Shown piece by piece: positions 17,438 to 26,410 of a stretch of DNA of 64,000 nucleotides (its first letter is position 1; every line of letters starts with the position of its first letter). A program made the translations under genes and the position numbers. The notes under the pieces were generated by a model that did no database searches, was not told the DNA's origin, and saw only the letters and a program-made list of their open reading frames with translations. The DNA comes from JABDMH01 sp965223215 (GTDB lineage Bacteria > Bacteroidota > Bacteroidia > Chitinophagales > Saprospiraceae), in contig CBDCVZ010000010.1 in NCBI GenBank assembly GCA_965223215.1, forward strand, positions 496,001-560,000, written 5' to 3'.

Positions 17438-18808
17438 ATGACGAGATTTCTTGGCACGTTGTATTTAGTAACCGTTTTTACGATCATGCACGGGCAGGAT
17501 TTAATGCCCAATATTGTACTTATTGTTGCTGATGATTTGGGGTATGGAGACTTGAGTTGCTATGGCTCCAAGCAAAATAGCACCCCTAATTTGGATGCAC
17601 TGGCGGCCGCGGGTGCTAGATTGACGACCTTTTATGCCAATGCTCCCGAATGCACACCGACCCGGACAGCCCTCCTAACGGGTCGATATCAGCAGCGGGT
17701 CGGAGGCCTTGAGTGTGCCATTGGTTTGGGTAATGTTGGACGCTATGATGAGTCCAAAGCGCTCTCCGACCTAGGCCAGCTGGGATTGCCCCCTCGCTTT
17801 AATGTGTTGCCTCGAGTTTTAAAAGACCGAGGCTATGCCACAGCGCTGATCGGTAAATGGCACCTCGGTGATGGCAATGCTCACCGGCCAAAAGCTCATG
17901 GTTTTGATTACTCAATTGGGCCATTGGGAGGGGGTGTAGATTATTTTCATCACACGGAGCCTATTGGTGAGTTTATCGGAACATATATGGAAGGTAATCA
18001 CGATTTTTTTCGCAATGATGAACCCCATGATCGCGCCGGCTACTATCTGACTCATCTGATTACTGATGAGGCCGTCGAATGGATTAACCGCCAGAAATCA
18101 GACACCCCATTTTTCCTCTACCTTCCTTATACCACCCCACATCAGCCACTACAGGCCCCTGACGAGTATCAGCCTGAGCCAATGACAATGGATCATTGGA
18201 GAAGAAAGGACCGGGGAGTTTATCGAGAGATGATTGAGGATTTTGATCAATGTATCGGCAAAATTATAGCCCAATTAAATGCAAAGGGTTTTGGGGAGAA
18301 TACGTTGGTCATTTTCTTTTCGGATAATGGACCCACCTCGACCGGAAGTACTGGCATTTATTCTGGAAATAAAGGTCATGTCTTTGAGGGCGGTATTCGT
18401 GTACCTTGCATCATTCACTGGCCCGATCAGATCAAGCCAAATGTAGTCAGCGGGCAGGTTAGTATCAGCATGGATTTGACCGCCTCCATTTGTCATATGC
18501 TTGGTGTCAAACCTGAGCACGGTTTAGATGGGATGGATATCATTCAGCATTTGAGGCAAGAAAAATCAGATGTCGGAAGAACTTTGTTTTGGAGGAAGCG
18601 GCGAGGAACCCATACCTACAGTGCAGTTCGTCATCATGATCTCAAGTACATCCGCGAAATAGACAATGGTTTATTTCGAGAACATCTTTTTGATTTGGTG
18701 AAAGACCCTTCGGAAAAAAACAACCTGGCGGTAAAGCAACCTGAACTTTTACAGAAAATGAACAGGAAGTACGCAGAATGGGAAATGGAAGTTGTTCCTG
18801 AACGCTGA
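17438..18808 (+). CDS. S1 family arylsulfatase A-like sulfatase
   Basis: 456 residues with a signal peptide (FLGTLYLVTVFTIMHGQ). Core motifs: NIVLIVADDLGYGDLSCYG at the metal site, Cys72 in ECTPTRTALLTGRY as formylglycine precursor, IGKWHLGDG, and FFSDNGPTSTG with NKGHVFEGGIRVP. The Thr after CTPTR differs from the more usual Ser/Ala but is seen in active sulfatases. The C-terminal part (LFDLVKDPSEKNNLA) is standard. The gene sits 253 bp after the enolase-superfamily gene and has its own promoter candidate, then a DUF4440 gene 118 bp downstream. Exported; the sulfated sugar is not known. Confidence 0.93.
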   Translation: MTRFLGTLYLVTVFTIMHGQDLMPNIVLIVADDLGYGDLSCYGSKQNSTPNLDALAAAGARLTTFYANAPECTPTRTALLTGRYQQRVGGLECAIGLGNVGRYDESKALSDLGQLGLPPRFNVLPRVLKDRGYATALIGKWHLGDGNAHRPKAHGFDYSIGPLGGGVDYFHHTEPIGEFIGTYMEGNHDFFRNDEPHDRAGYYLTHLITDEAVEWINRQKSDTPFFLYLPYTTPHQPLQAPDEYQPEPMTMDHWRRKDRGVYREMIEDFDQCIGKIIAQLNAKGFGENTLVIFFSDNGPTSTGSTGIYSGNKGHVFEGGIRVPCIIHWPDQIKPNVVSGQVSISMDLTASICHMLGVKPEHGLDGMDIIQHLRQEKSDVGRTLFWRKRRGTHTYSAVRHHDLKYIREIDNGLFREHLFDLVKDPSEKNNLAVKQPELLQKMNRKYAEWEMEVVPER

Positions 18809-18926
18809 AGATCCCGCGATGCAATGTGGTCGCTTGAGTATTGATTGGCCAAATGCCACTCTATGAAATTAATGGCGGGGCCAGGCACGGCAAGCCAGGA
18901 ATACTTTTGATAAGAATGCTGAAGTT

Positions 18927-19382
18927 ATGTATAGATCTCTAGTTGTATCCACCTTATTGTTGTCGACCTTTTGGTATAGTGCACTTGCACTCAGTACACC
19001 TCGGTTTGAACATGATCCCGAAAGTGTGCTCGAGGCGGAAAAAATGCGTTTTAGAGCCATGGTTGAGCGTGATTTTTCCGCGCTTGATCAAGTGATCCAT
19101 GAAGATTTGGTCTATGTTCATTCCAATGGATCGACAGATACGAAGGCATCTTTTATTGGAGCTATTGAGACTGGGACTAGATCTTACGACAACATCACCA
19201 TTGAGGATCCTAAGGTTCGGGTCTATGGTGATGTAGGGATCCTCAATGCTACCTGCACGTATCATCGGAAAGCGGAAGACGGCACTTCCAATAACTTGAG
19301 CCTTTATTACACTTCCGTATACGCATGGCTGGATGGACGTTGGCAGCATGTCTCCTGGCAATCTTTTCGGCTTAGCCAATAA
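18927..19382 (+). CDS. DUF4440 / NTF2-like (SnoaL-fold) secreted protein
   Basis: 151 residues with a signal peptide (LVVSTLLLSTFWYSALA). The rest fits the DUF4440 NTF2-like cone fold: an initial helix (VLEAEKMRFRAMVERDFSAL), VIHEDLVYVHSNGS, then strands RVYGDVGILNAT and a final DGRWQHVSWQSFRL. Proteins of this fold bind small hydrophobic or polar ligands in a central cavity, or are simple isomerases and hydrolases; no catalytic residue can be assigned. It lies between a sulfatase and the CapA fusion, on the same strand, so it is probably part of the same catabolic unit. Confidence 0.85.
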   Translation: MYRSLVVSTLLLSTFWYSALALSTPRFEHDPESVLEAEKMRFRAMVERDFSALDQVIHEDLVYVHSNGSTDTKASFIGAIETGTRSYDNITIEDPKVRVYGDVGILNATCTYHRKAEDGTSNNLSLYYTSVYAWLDGRWQHVSWQSFRLSQ

Positions 19383-19532
19383 AGAAGAGAGGGCATGCCT
19401 AAATCAAAATATGATGTCGAGCCTGGCTGCATCCAAATTGATTTGCTAGCACCCAAATTCAATCAGTGATTTTACCCATACTCAAGATCCTTTTAGACCA
19501 ATTGGTTCTTAGACGTTAATAAATAGCATGCC

Positions 19533-21512
19533 ATGAAGCGATTTTATCTACTTTTTCTCATCAGCCTACCCGGTTTATTTTTTGGACTGGCACTTGCCCA
19601 AGACGACCGTCCTGTCACTTGGTCAGAACCAGCAAATGCAGCAGGCGATGTGAACATCATGTTGATGGGCGACATAAATATCCAGAATCGTGTAGATCCA
19701 GCGTCCGGATTCGAATACATCAAGGCTACCTTGGCGCAAGCTGACATTCGGTTTTGTAATCTGGAAGGTGCCTTTGCTGGTACCAGCACAGACCCAAACC
19801 TCTACGACATTCCACACAAGCCTAGCTGGACACACTCGGATCCCGCCATGGTGGAGGGTCTCAAGGCCGTGTCAATGGATGTGGTGGGTGTGGCCAACAA
19901 CGTGACTTTTCCATTCACGGCACTGATGCGCAGCATTGAAGTATTAAAGAAGGCTGGTATTAAATATACAGGTGGGGGTGCGAACATCCCAGAAGCCATC
20001 AAGCCGGTGGTGATTGAAAAGAACGGAACCAAAGTTGGGTTTGTGCAATACGCATGTACGGTTTTTCCATACGATCATGCGGCTCAGATAGATAGACCAG
20101 GTATTGCTCAGGTGAAAGTGACAACCTCTTATCAACCACCCGTTAACTTAGACAAGCCAGGTCAACCTGCCTATGTGAAGACGCACCTGGATCAGGAATC
20201 AATCACTGCCATGCGCAACAATATAGCAGCCCTCAGAAAACAGGTTGATGTTGTCATCGTTTCCTATCACTGGGGAGTGAGCAGCATGTATGCTCCTGAT
20301 CCCTATCAGCAACAGGTGGCTCATGCCGCCATCGAATCAGGCGCCGATGTCGTGTTCGGTCATGGAGCACATAAATTGCAGAAGATCGAAATGTTTCAAG
20401 AAAAACCGATTTTTTACTGCGTCGGCCAGGGAGTTTTCGACTGGTGGAAAGTGAGGACCAGCTTAAATGGATTGCTTGTACGCGTTTTAGTCAGAAACAA
20501 AAAAGTACATCAAATTGCGGCAGTCCCGATGCAAAGGGATGAGGATAATGCCCCAGTTATTTTTAGTCCGAGTGATCCGGGACCAGGCATGACAATGTTT
20601 GCGAGACTGAATCAAAATCTGGACGCCAATCGCGCCAGATTGAAGATCAAAGGCCAAGAAATTGAAATCTTTCACCGCGATCGGCAGGAACCTCTGCCCA
20701 GTCTTGCCCAACAATGGGAAATTTCGGGATTTATGAAACCCGAATGTGTCGTCTACGATGAAAAGCATGACCTACTGTACGTGGGAAATATGAATCAAAG
20801 TAAAAGTGATGGCTATGCACAAGAAGATGGCTTCATTTCAAAAGTTAATTTAAAGGGGGAGATAGAAAAATTAAAGTGGATCACCGGCCTGGTCGATCCT
20901 AAGGGCATGGATATTTACGACGATGTACTCTGGGTGAATGATGTTGACCGGGTATGTAAGATTGATATTTCAACCGGAAAAATCCTCAAAAAATACTCAG
21001 TTCCCAACGTCGTGTTTTTAAATGATCTTTCGGTATCCCCTTCCGGAGAAGTTTTTGTAACCGATGCAGATGGTCACCAGGTATTTAGGCTGAGAGACGA
21101 AAGATTTCAACTGTATTGGCGTGAACTGGAAAAGGGAAGACCCAACGGTATTCTGGCAGAAGAGGATCGACTCCTCATCGCAACCACCAATTCACATAAA
21201 TTGCTTCATGTGGATCGCGCTACCCGAAAACCTCGCCTCCTAATTGACAACATAGGACGTGGGGATGGCATTGAAGCCTTGGGAAATGGAGATTACTTCA
21301 TATCCGATTATCGGGGTCGGATCTTCTATTTTTCACCGGATGAGTTATTACATCTTTTAATAGATAGAATGGAAGAACATAAAACGGCTGATTTTGACTA
21401 TATCCCATCGCAAAACCTCCTCCTCGTCCCAACCCACACGGACAATTCTGTGATGGCATTTAAAGTCCGTTGGGAAGAGACCTATTCAGCAAAACAAAAG
21501 CTGGATGAGTAA
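19533..21512 (+). CDS. CapA-type metallophosphatase-like domain fused to an SMP-30/NHL-like propeller
   Basis: 659 residues with a signal peptide (LFLISLPGLFFGLALAQ). Residues about 40-305 form a PGA_cap (CapA/PgsA) domain of the calcineurin-like fold: NIMLMGDINIQ, FCNLEGAF, VVGVANNV, VVIVSYHWGVS, ADVVFGHGAHKLQKIE and PIFYCVGQGVFDWW. Residues about 400-650 form a six-bladed SMP-30/NHL-like propeller (VYDEKHDLLYVGNMNQ, GLVDPKGMDIYDDVLWVND, LNDLSVSPSGEVFVTDADG, GRPNGILAEEDRLLIAT). CapA domains are best known in poly-gamma-glutamate capsule export but occur widely as orphan secreted proteins; SMP-30 propellers include lactonases. The fusion is unusual. It is followed after 44 bp by the malate-synthase-like gene, suggesting cotranscription. 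Confidence 0.82.
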   Translation: MKRFYLLFLISLPGLFFGLALAQDDRPVTWSEPANAAGDVNIMLMGDINIQNRVDPASGFEYIKATLAQADIRFCNLEGAFAGTSTDPNLYDIPHKPSWTHSDPAMVEGLKAVSMDVVGVANNVTFPFTALMRSIEVLKKAGIKYTGGGANIPEAIKPVVIEKNGTKVGFVQYACTVFPYDHAAQIDRPGIAQVKVTTSYQPPVNLDKPGQPAYVKTHLDQESITAMRNNIAALRKQVDVVIVSYHWGVSSMYAPDPYQQQVAHAAIESGADVVFGHGAHKLQKIEMFQEKPIFYCVGQGVFDWWKVRTSLNGLLVRVLVRNKKVHQIAAVPMQRDEDNAPVIFSPSDPGPGMTMFARLNQNLDANRARLKIKGQEIEIFHRDRQEPLPSLAQQWEISGFMKPECVVYDEKHDLLYVGNMNQSKSDGYAQEDGFISKVNLKGEIEKLKWITGLVDPKGMDIYDDVLWVNDVDRVCKIDISTGKILKKYSVPNVVFLNDLSVSPSGEVFVTDADGHQVFRLRDERFQLYWRELEKGRPNGILAEEDRLLIATTNSHKLLHVDRATRKPRLLIDNIGRGDGIEALGNGDYFISDYRGRIFYFSPDELLHLLIDRMEEHKTADFDYIPSQNLLLVPTHTDNSVMAFKVRWEETYSAKQKLDE

Positions 21513-21556
21513 CTGGATAATGAACCAATCCTTAGCATAAAAATATCTCAAATAAA

Positions 21557-23431
21557 ATGTCCGAGCTCCAATTTCGAAATGGCGTATTTGAAACCTATGC
21601 CGACGTGTATACCAGCGAGGTCTTAGCTGCCTTGTCAGCACTTGCTCCGCTCAATAAAATAGTTCACGACACGATGATGCTCCGAAATCAGCGGAGAAAA
21701 GATCGCTACGAGCAAGCGAGATACCTTGACTTTCTCGACCCTGAAACGATCATAAAGCATTCTGGTTTAAAGGTAGCCGACATCCGCAATGGTCAATTTA
21801 CCGGTTCAGACATTCCATCAGGGCTAAAATGCCAATGGATCCAGGGTACGGGTCCTGCTGCCCGGCCAGGAGCCACCCTAGCCGTCAATCTCCGGAATGT
21901 TGCCTACGCCCTGCTGTCTGGAGCAGATGGTTGGATGTTCGATTCAGAGGATGCACTCGGCCAGGTGAGTACCATGTCTCTCGACCATCAACGGAGCCTC
22001 AAATTGGCCATTGCTCGTGATCCGCTCTTTCTTCAGGTAGCAGAACAAGTTGCCCGAGAAATGAATCGGTGGTCGGCAGAGTTTTTTGGACGGGATATTA
22101 TTGATAATTGGGAGCTTCAATTGGATTTCACCACAATCATGAACCGGTCGCGTGGACTCCACCTCGATGATCGACACATCCGTTTGTCCGATGGATCTTC
22201 CCTGGCAGCTTCCATTGTAGATACCGTACTATTTGTGGTAAATAATTATCAAAAACTGAGGGAGAAGGGTCGTCCCATGGTGCTCTATATTCCCAAAATC
22301 CAGACCGCTCAAGAAGCCGCTGTGTGGAATCTCATCCTCGACAATCTGGAAGATCACCTATCGCTCGTTAGAGGTGCCATCAAGGCATATTTGTTGGTCG
22401 AGCAATTAGAAGCGACCTACCAGCTGATGGAGATCCGTGCCGTGATGGGACCGCATTTTGTTGGATACAATACGGGGCGCTGGGACTATATTAACAGTGT
22501 GGCCGATGCGATGGGTTGGGATCATGAATTTGTGAATCCAGATATTGAAGAGATTGGAATGACCTACGCTTATATGAGGCATTATGAAGATCGAGTACGA
22601 AGGGTCGTGAACACTGCTACTCAGGGAGGGCACCATGCGCTTTGGCAGGGCGGGATGGAACCTAATATTCCAGTGGGATCAAAGGAAGGAGTTGAGGCTA
22701 GTATGAAAAAAGCGATTGCCGGTGCAGTACGGGAGGAAGAAGCAGGTGCCAGCGGCAAGTGGGTGGCCCATTGGAAGATGGTGCATATTGTCCGACCGGT
22801 CTGGGAAAAGAAAGCCAAAGCAAATCAACTGGGCCGAAAATTTCCGCCCATCGATTATACCAAGGAGGCTGCTCGCGCTTTGATTCATTTGGAACCCGCC
22901 AGGCGTTCGATCAGGGGTGCCCGCAATCTGCTGAGTGTGGCACTTCAATATGGCAATGCCTTTGGGCAAGGTCTACAGGCGGCGGCACTCAAACCAGCTG
23001 ACTTTTTTGGCAATGATGATGTGCTGTACCTGATGGAAGATATGGCGACGGGAGAAATCCGGGTAAGTATTCTCTGGGAATGGGTACATAAAGGTGGCGT
23101 GCTAACGGTGGCAGATCCGGAGTTAAGCCTTTCTCCGGGAGAGGTATTTACCGCCGAAATCTTTAAGGAACTATTGGAAGAGGAGTACGCCAAACTACTG
23201 GTCGCGGATCCTAAGGATGTCTTTGAAGAATCAAAGACCACAACTTTACCGATCGCCAAAGAAATTGTTGAGAAATTTGTGCTCAGTCCCGTTAAATTCC
23301 CTTGGTATATCGATTTACTGAATCTAAATTTAAATAATTTTGATCTAGAAGTCGCTCGAGAACGAATTGAGCTGTACATCAAGACATTTGAATCTGAAGG
23401 TCGACGAATCACTGAGAACTTAGATTTTTGA
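21557..23431 (+). CDS. malate synthase-like enzyme
   Basis: 624 residues, no signal peptide, so cytosolic, unlike its neighbours. Malate synthase features are recognisable: an acidic metal-site stretch WMFDSEDALG, VLYIPKIQTAQEAAVWN, VEQLEATYQLMEIRAV, NTGRWDYINSVADAMGWD (the family's GRWDYIFS), and a C-terminal WVAHWKMVHIVRPVW (family pattern WVAHP). Malate synthase joins glyoxylate and acetyl-CoA. At 624 residues it is longer than the A-type enzyme (about 530) and departs from it in several motifs, so it may be a divergent branch or act on another 2-oxo acid. It lies 44 bp after the CapA fusion. A role in using a C2 or keto-acid product of the sugar pathway is inference. Confidence 0.72.
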   Translation: MSELQFRNGVFETYADVYTSEVLAALSALAPLNKIVHDTMMLRNQRRKDRYEQARYLDFLDPETIIKHSGLKVADIRNGQFTGSDIPSGLKCQWIQGTGPAARPGATLAVNLRNVAYALLSGADGWMFDSEDALGQVSTMSLDHQRSLKLAIARDPLFLQVAEQVAREMNRWSAEFFGRDIIDNWELQLDFTTIMNRSRGLHLDDRHIRLSDGSSLAASIVDTVLFVVNNYQKLREKGRPMVLYIPKIQTAQEAAVWNLILDNLEDHLSLVRGAIKAYLLVEQLEATYQLMEIRAVMGPHFVGYNTGRWDYINSVADAMGWDHEFVNPDIEEIGMTYAYMRHYEDRVRRVVNTATQGGHHALWQGGMEPNIPVGSKEGVEASMKKAIAGAVREEEAGASGKWVAHWKMVHIVRPVWEKKAKANQLGRKFPPIDYTKEAARALIHLEPARRSIRGARNLLSVALQYGNAFGQGLQAAALKPADFFGNDDVLYLMEDMATGEIRVSILWEWVHKGGVLTVADPELSLSPGEVFTAEIFKELLEEEYAKLLVADPKDVFEESKTTTLPIAKEIVEKFVLSPVKFPWYIDLLNLNLNNFDLEVARERIELYIKTFESEGRRITENLDF

Positions 23432-23558
23432 ACTTGGCTAGGCAGCCAAATTTCGGACCTGCAAACAGAGATATTCGGTTAATAGATTAGCTAATCCAGA
23501 GGCTTAGGAGTGAGTGACAAGCCTGCTGTTTTGCTTTAATTCTCAATAATAATATTCA

Positions 23559-24584
23559 ATGCAAATGCGGCAAAATCTTAGCGTGAGAACGTGGTTGATC
23601 ATTCTTTTTGTCACTGCTTTATGGTGCCCCAGAATTGCATCAAGCCCAAGACATATTAATTTTGATTCGTACGGATCCAGTAGCTATAACAAATATGGTA
23701 CATGCTCTGCAGATCCTGACCTGGTCGATAGTTTACCCTTGTCGGCGCTGCATCCAACAGACATAAATGGTCTACTTTGTTTTTGGGATTTTCAAGAGCC
23801 TGCTGGTACCAACCGAATAGCTCAAGGTCAATTCTTATATGCCCTGACTGAAATGAATGGTCCCATCGCACGGAAAGGGGATGGCGTATTTGGTCCGTTT
23901 TGCGTAGATATTGAGTGGGGTCAATGGTTCCGAATCGAAAGAGCGAATGCTGCAGGGTTGAATTTGCACGGCAACCAAGAGGTGACTATGGTAGCTTGGA
24001 TCAAACGTGAATCAAATCGGGTTTGGCAGTTTATCGCTGGCATGTGGGATGAGGGCTTAGAAAAATTTAAGGGAAAGGTCAGTGGAGCAGGACCAGGTGC
24101 CCCAGCCCGGCAATATGCTTTGTTTATCAGTGGTGCCTGGCAATCCGATCACCGTACCTATAAGCGCATTCGGGCTTACGATCAGGTACATGGTTATGTT
24201 TCGTCTTTTGGCGGATCTTCTCCAGGGCACCCTTTTGCTTTTGATTATGCTACAGGGGCCACGCAGCTTGAGCGAGATCGGTGGTACATGATTGCTTATA
24301 CCTATGATGGAAAGAGCATCAAAGTATATGTGGATGGACATTTAGATCGTAATGAAAACTACAATCCCTTCTTATTCGACGGACCGATTTATGATGGTGG
24401 AAAGGACGGGGCTGATTTTACGGTTGGTCTCAGAAGAGTACCTCGCTTTGCAACCTATCCCGATGGTAAACCTGAAAATGAGGCGGGTTTCGACGGACAA
24501 ATTGGTGGGTTGGCCATTTATGATCGTGCACTGACCGAGCGTGAAATTATGCAGTTACATCGGGGCACCGCGGCTCAACATTAA
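23559..24584 (+). CDS. secreted LamG/concanavalin-like lectin-fold protein
   Basis: 341 residues with a signal peptide (TWLIILFVTALWCPRIASS). The whole mature part is one LamG/ConA-like jelly roll: GLLCFWDFQEPAG, LNLHGNQEVTMVAWIKRES, FIAGMWDEG, RWYMIAYTYDGKSIKVYVDG, and the closing GQIGGLAIYDRALTEREIMQ. The last motif resembles the LamG end seen at the window's left edge. Such domains bind glycans or modulate secreted proteins. No catalytic motif is seen. It lies 127 bp downstream of the malate-synthase-like gene and 197 bp before a DUF4038 protein, all plus strand. Confidence 0.85.
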   Translation: MQMRQNLSVRTWLIILFVTALWCPRIASSPRHINFDSYGSSSYNKYGTCSADPDLVDSLPLSALHPTDINGLLCFWDFQEPAGTNRIAQGQFLYALTEMNGPIARKGDGVFGPFCVDIEWGQWFRIERANAAGLNLHGNQEVTMVAWIKRESNRVWQFIAGMWDEGLEKFKGKVSGAGPGAPARQYALFISGAWQSDHRTYKRIRAYDQVHGYVSSFGGSSPGHPFAFDYATGATQLERDRWYMIAYTYDGKSIKVYVDGHLDRNENYNPFLFDGPIYDGGKDGADFTVGLRRVPRFATYPDGKPENEAGFDGQIGGLAIYDRALTEREIMQLHRGTAAQH

Positions 24585-24781
24585 CTGCTGAATGCTGGTC
24601 AATAACTTCAAGGGTTTCTGATTTTTTGACAAAAAAAATTGATTAATCTAAGGTGTTACCCAGATAATCTATTACCATTGTCACTTCGAAAATTCCTCCT
24701 GCGAAAATGGCGTAATTAGATACGATGGATGCCAGTTATTCAAGGAAAATTCGAAGGGTTTATAGCATAAATTGGCTTAAG

Positions 24782-26200
24782 ATGAATTCAACTATTTTAC
24801 ACAGGGTTTCAATTTCTACTTTCCTTCTCTTAACCGCACTTTTGTCCGATGGAATTTGTCAAACCGACCATGGACCACTTCGTGTTTCAGAAAATCAACG
24901 GTTCTTAGTGCATGCAGATGGCACTCCCTTTTTCTGGTTGGCTGATACGGCTTGGGAATTATTTCATCGCTGTAGCCGATCAGAGGCGCTGCATTATTTG
25001 CAGAAACGGAAGCAACAAGGTTTTAATGTGATTCAGGCAGTCGCCTTGGCTGAAATCGATGGGCTTCATATGCCCAATGTTTACGGTGAAAAACCCTTGC
25101 ATAATGATGATCCTCACACACCCAATGAGAAATACTTTGAGCATGTTGATTTTATCTTTCAAAAAGCGGATAGTCTTGGTATGTACATTGCACTCCTTCC
25201 GACCTGGGGAGATAAATTGTTCAAAAATTCGTGGGGTGAGGGCCCCGAAGTTTTGACGGTCGAAAATGCAAGACCCCTGGGGCAATGGCTGGGTAGCAGA
25301 TATCGCGACCAACGAAATATTATCTGGGTGATCGGTGGAGATCGAAATCCCCGGCCCGGAACCGAGGATGTAGAAGTATGGCGAGCGATGGCCCGCGGGG
25401 TCGAAGCCGGTGTTGGCGATCCGGATCAGGCTTTGATGACCTTTCATCCTCAACCTACTAAGTTGGGGGGATCGTCTACCTGGTTTCATGACGATGACTG
25501 GTTGGATTTTAACATGCATCAAACCGGTCATTGTGCCAACCGGGGTACTTACCAACTCATCCAGCACGATTACCATTTATCACCCACCAAGCCTGTACTA
25601 GATGGAGAGCCGATCTATGAAGATCATCCCAATTGTTTTAACGCCAAGGAACTGGGTTACAGTTTGCCTCGCGACATTCGCCGCACCATGTATTGGAACG
25701 TCTTCGCTGGGGGTTTTGGGCAGACCTACGGATGCCATGCCGTTTGGCAAATGTATACCACAGACCGAGAAGGAATTAATGGGCCTTTGCGACCGTGGCC
25801 TGTGGCTTTAGACTTGCCTGCTGCCAATCAAGTTCAGCATCTCAAGCACCTAATGTTATCGCGTCCCTTTTTGTCTCGAATCCCGGATCTGGACATGGTC
25901 TTGAACAATCCTGACTCGTCGATGGCAGATCAGGCCATTGCCACTAGGGACCGGGAAGGCAAATATGCCATGGTCTACTTTCCCGAGGGTGGTACCCGCA
26001 AAATCTCTTTAGAGCATCTGGTAGGATCTACAATAAAAAGCTGGTGGTTTGATCCCCGAACCGGAATTTCCTATCCCGATGCTGAGATCTTAAGAAAAGA
26101 TCACCAAGAGTTTACCGCACCATCCGCTGGTAAGGGTAGTGACTGGGTGCTGGTCCTGGATGGAGAAGGAATGAACTTCGCACCTCCAGCAGCGCATTGA
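24782..26200 (+). CDS. DUF4038 / GH140-like secreted glycoside hydrolase
   Basis: 472 residues from the chosen ATG, which gives a clean signal peptide (STFLLLTALLSDGICQ); the upstream ATG at 24725 would add 19 charged residues. The sequence follows the DUF4038/GH140 (apiosidase) barrel: PLRVSENQRFLVHADGTPFF, WLADTAWELFHR, GFNVIQAVALAE, IIWVIGGDRNP (Asp187 candidate acid/base), and KPVLDGEPIYED (Glu276 candidate nucleophile), then a C-terminal beta-sandwich with AMVYFPEGG. GH140 members act on apiose or related linkages in pectin, but the wider DUF4038 family has many activities. Substrate unassigned. It is followed by the large T9SS-sorted protein. Confidence 0.85.
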   Translation: MNSTILHRVSISTFLLLTALLSDGICQTDHGPLRVSENQRFLVHADGTPFFWLADTAWELFHRCSRSEALHYLQKRKQQGFNVIQAVALAEIDGLHMPNVYGEKPLHNDDPHTPNEKYFEHVDFIFQKADSLGMYIALLPTWGDKLFKNSWGEGPEVLTVENARPLGQWLGSRYRDQRNIIWVIGGDRNPRPGTEDVEVWRAMARGVEAGVGDPDQALMTFHPQPTKLGGSSTWFHDDDWLDFNMHQTGHCANRGTYQLIQHDYHLSPTKPVLDGEPIYEDHPNCFNAKELGYSLPRDIRRTMYWNVFAGGFGQTYGCHAVWQMYTTDREGINGPLRPWPVALDLPAANQVQHLKHLMLSRPFLSRIPDLDMVLNNPDSSMADQAIATRDREGKYAMVYFPEGGTRKISLEHLVGSTIKSWWFDPRTGISYPDAEILRKDHQEFTAPSAGKGSDWVLVLDGEGMNFAPPAAH

Positions 26201-26410
26201 GTGGAGGGATGAAATTCCTAGATAAAAACAAGTGCTACTCGAGCGATCGGCAGGTATTGCTTCCGTGCACCGTCAAAAACAGTACACCCTATACCATCTG
26301 AGGGCTTGTGGAGGCTAGCTAGGGACCGGCATCTTTTTGCCATACGGCTGAAATCAGCTGGAGGTCTCGGTCAACTGAGTATTAAAATCTCCTCATACTT
26401 TCCCATAAGT

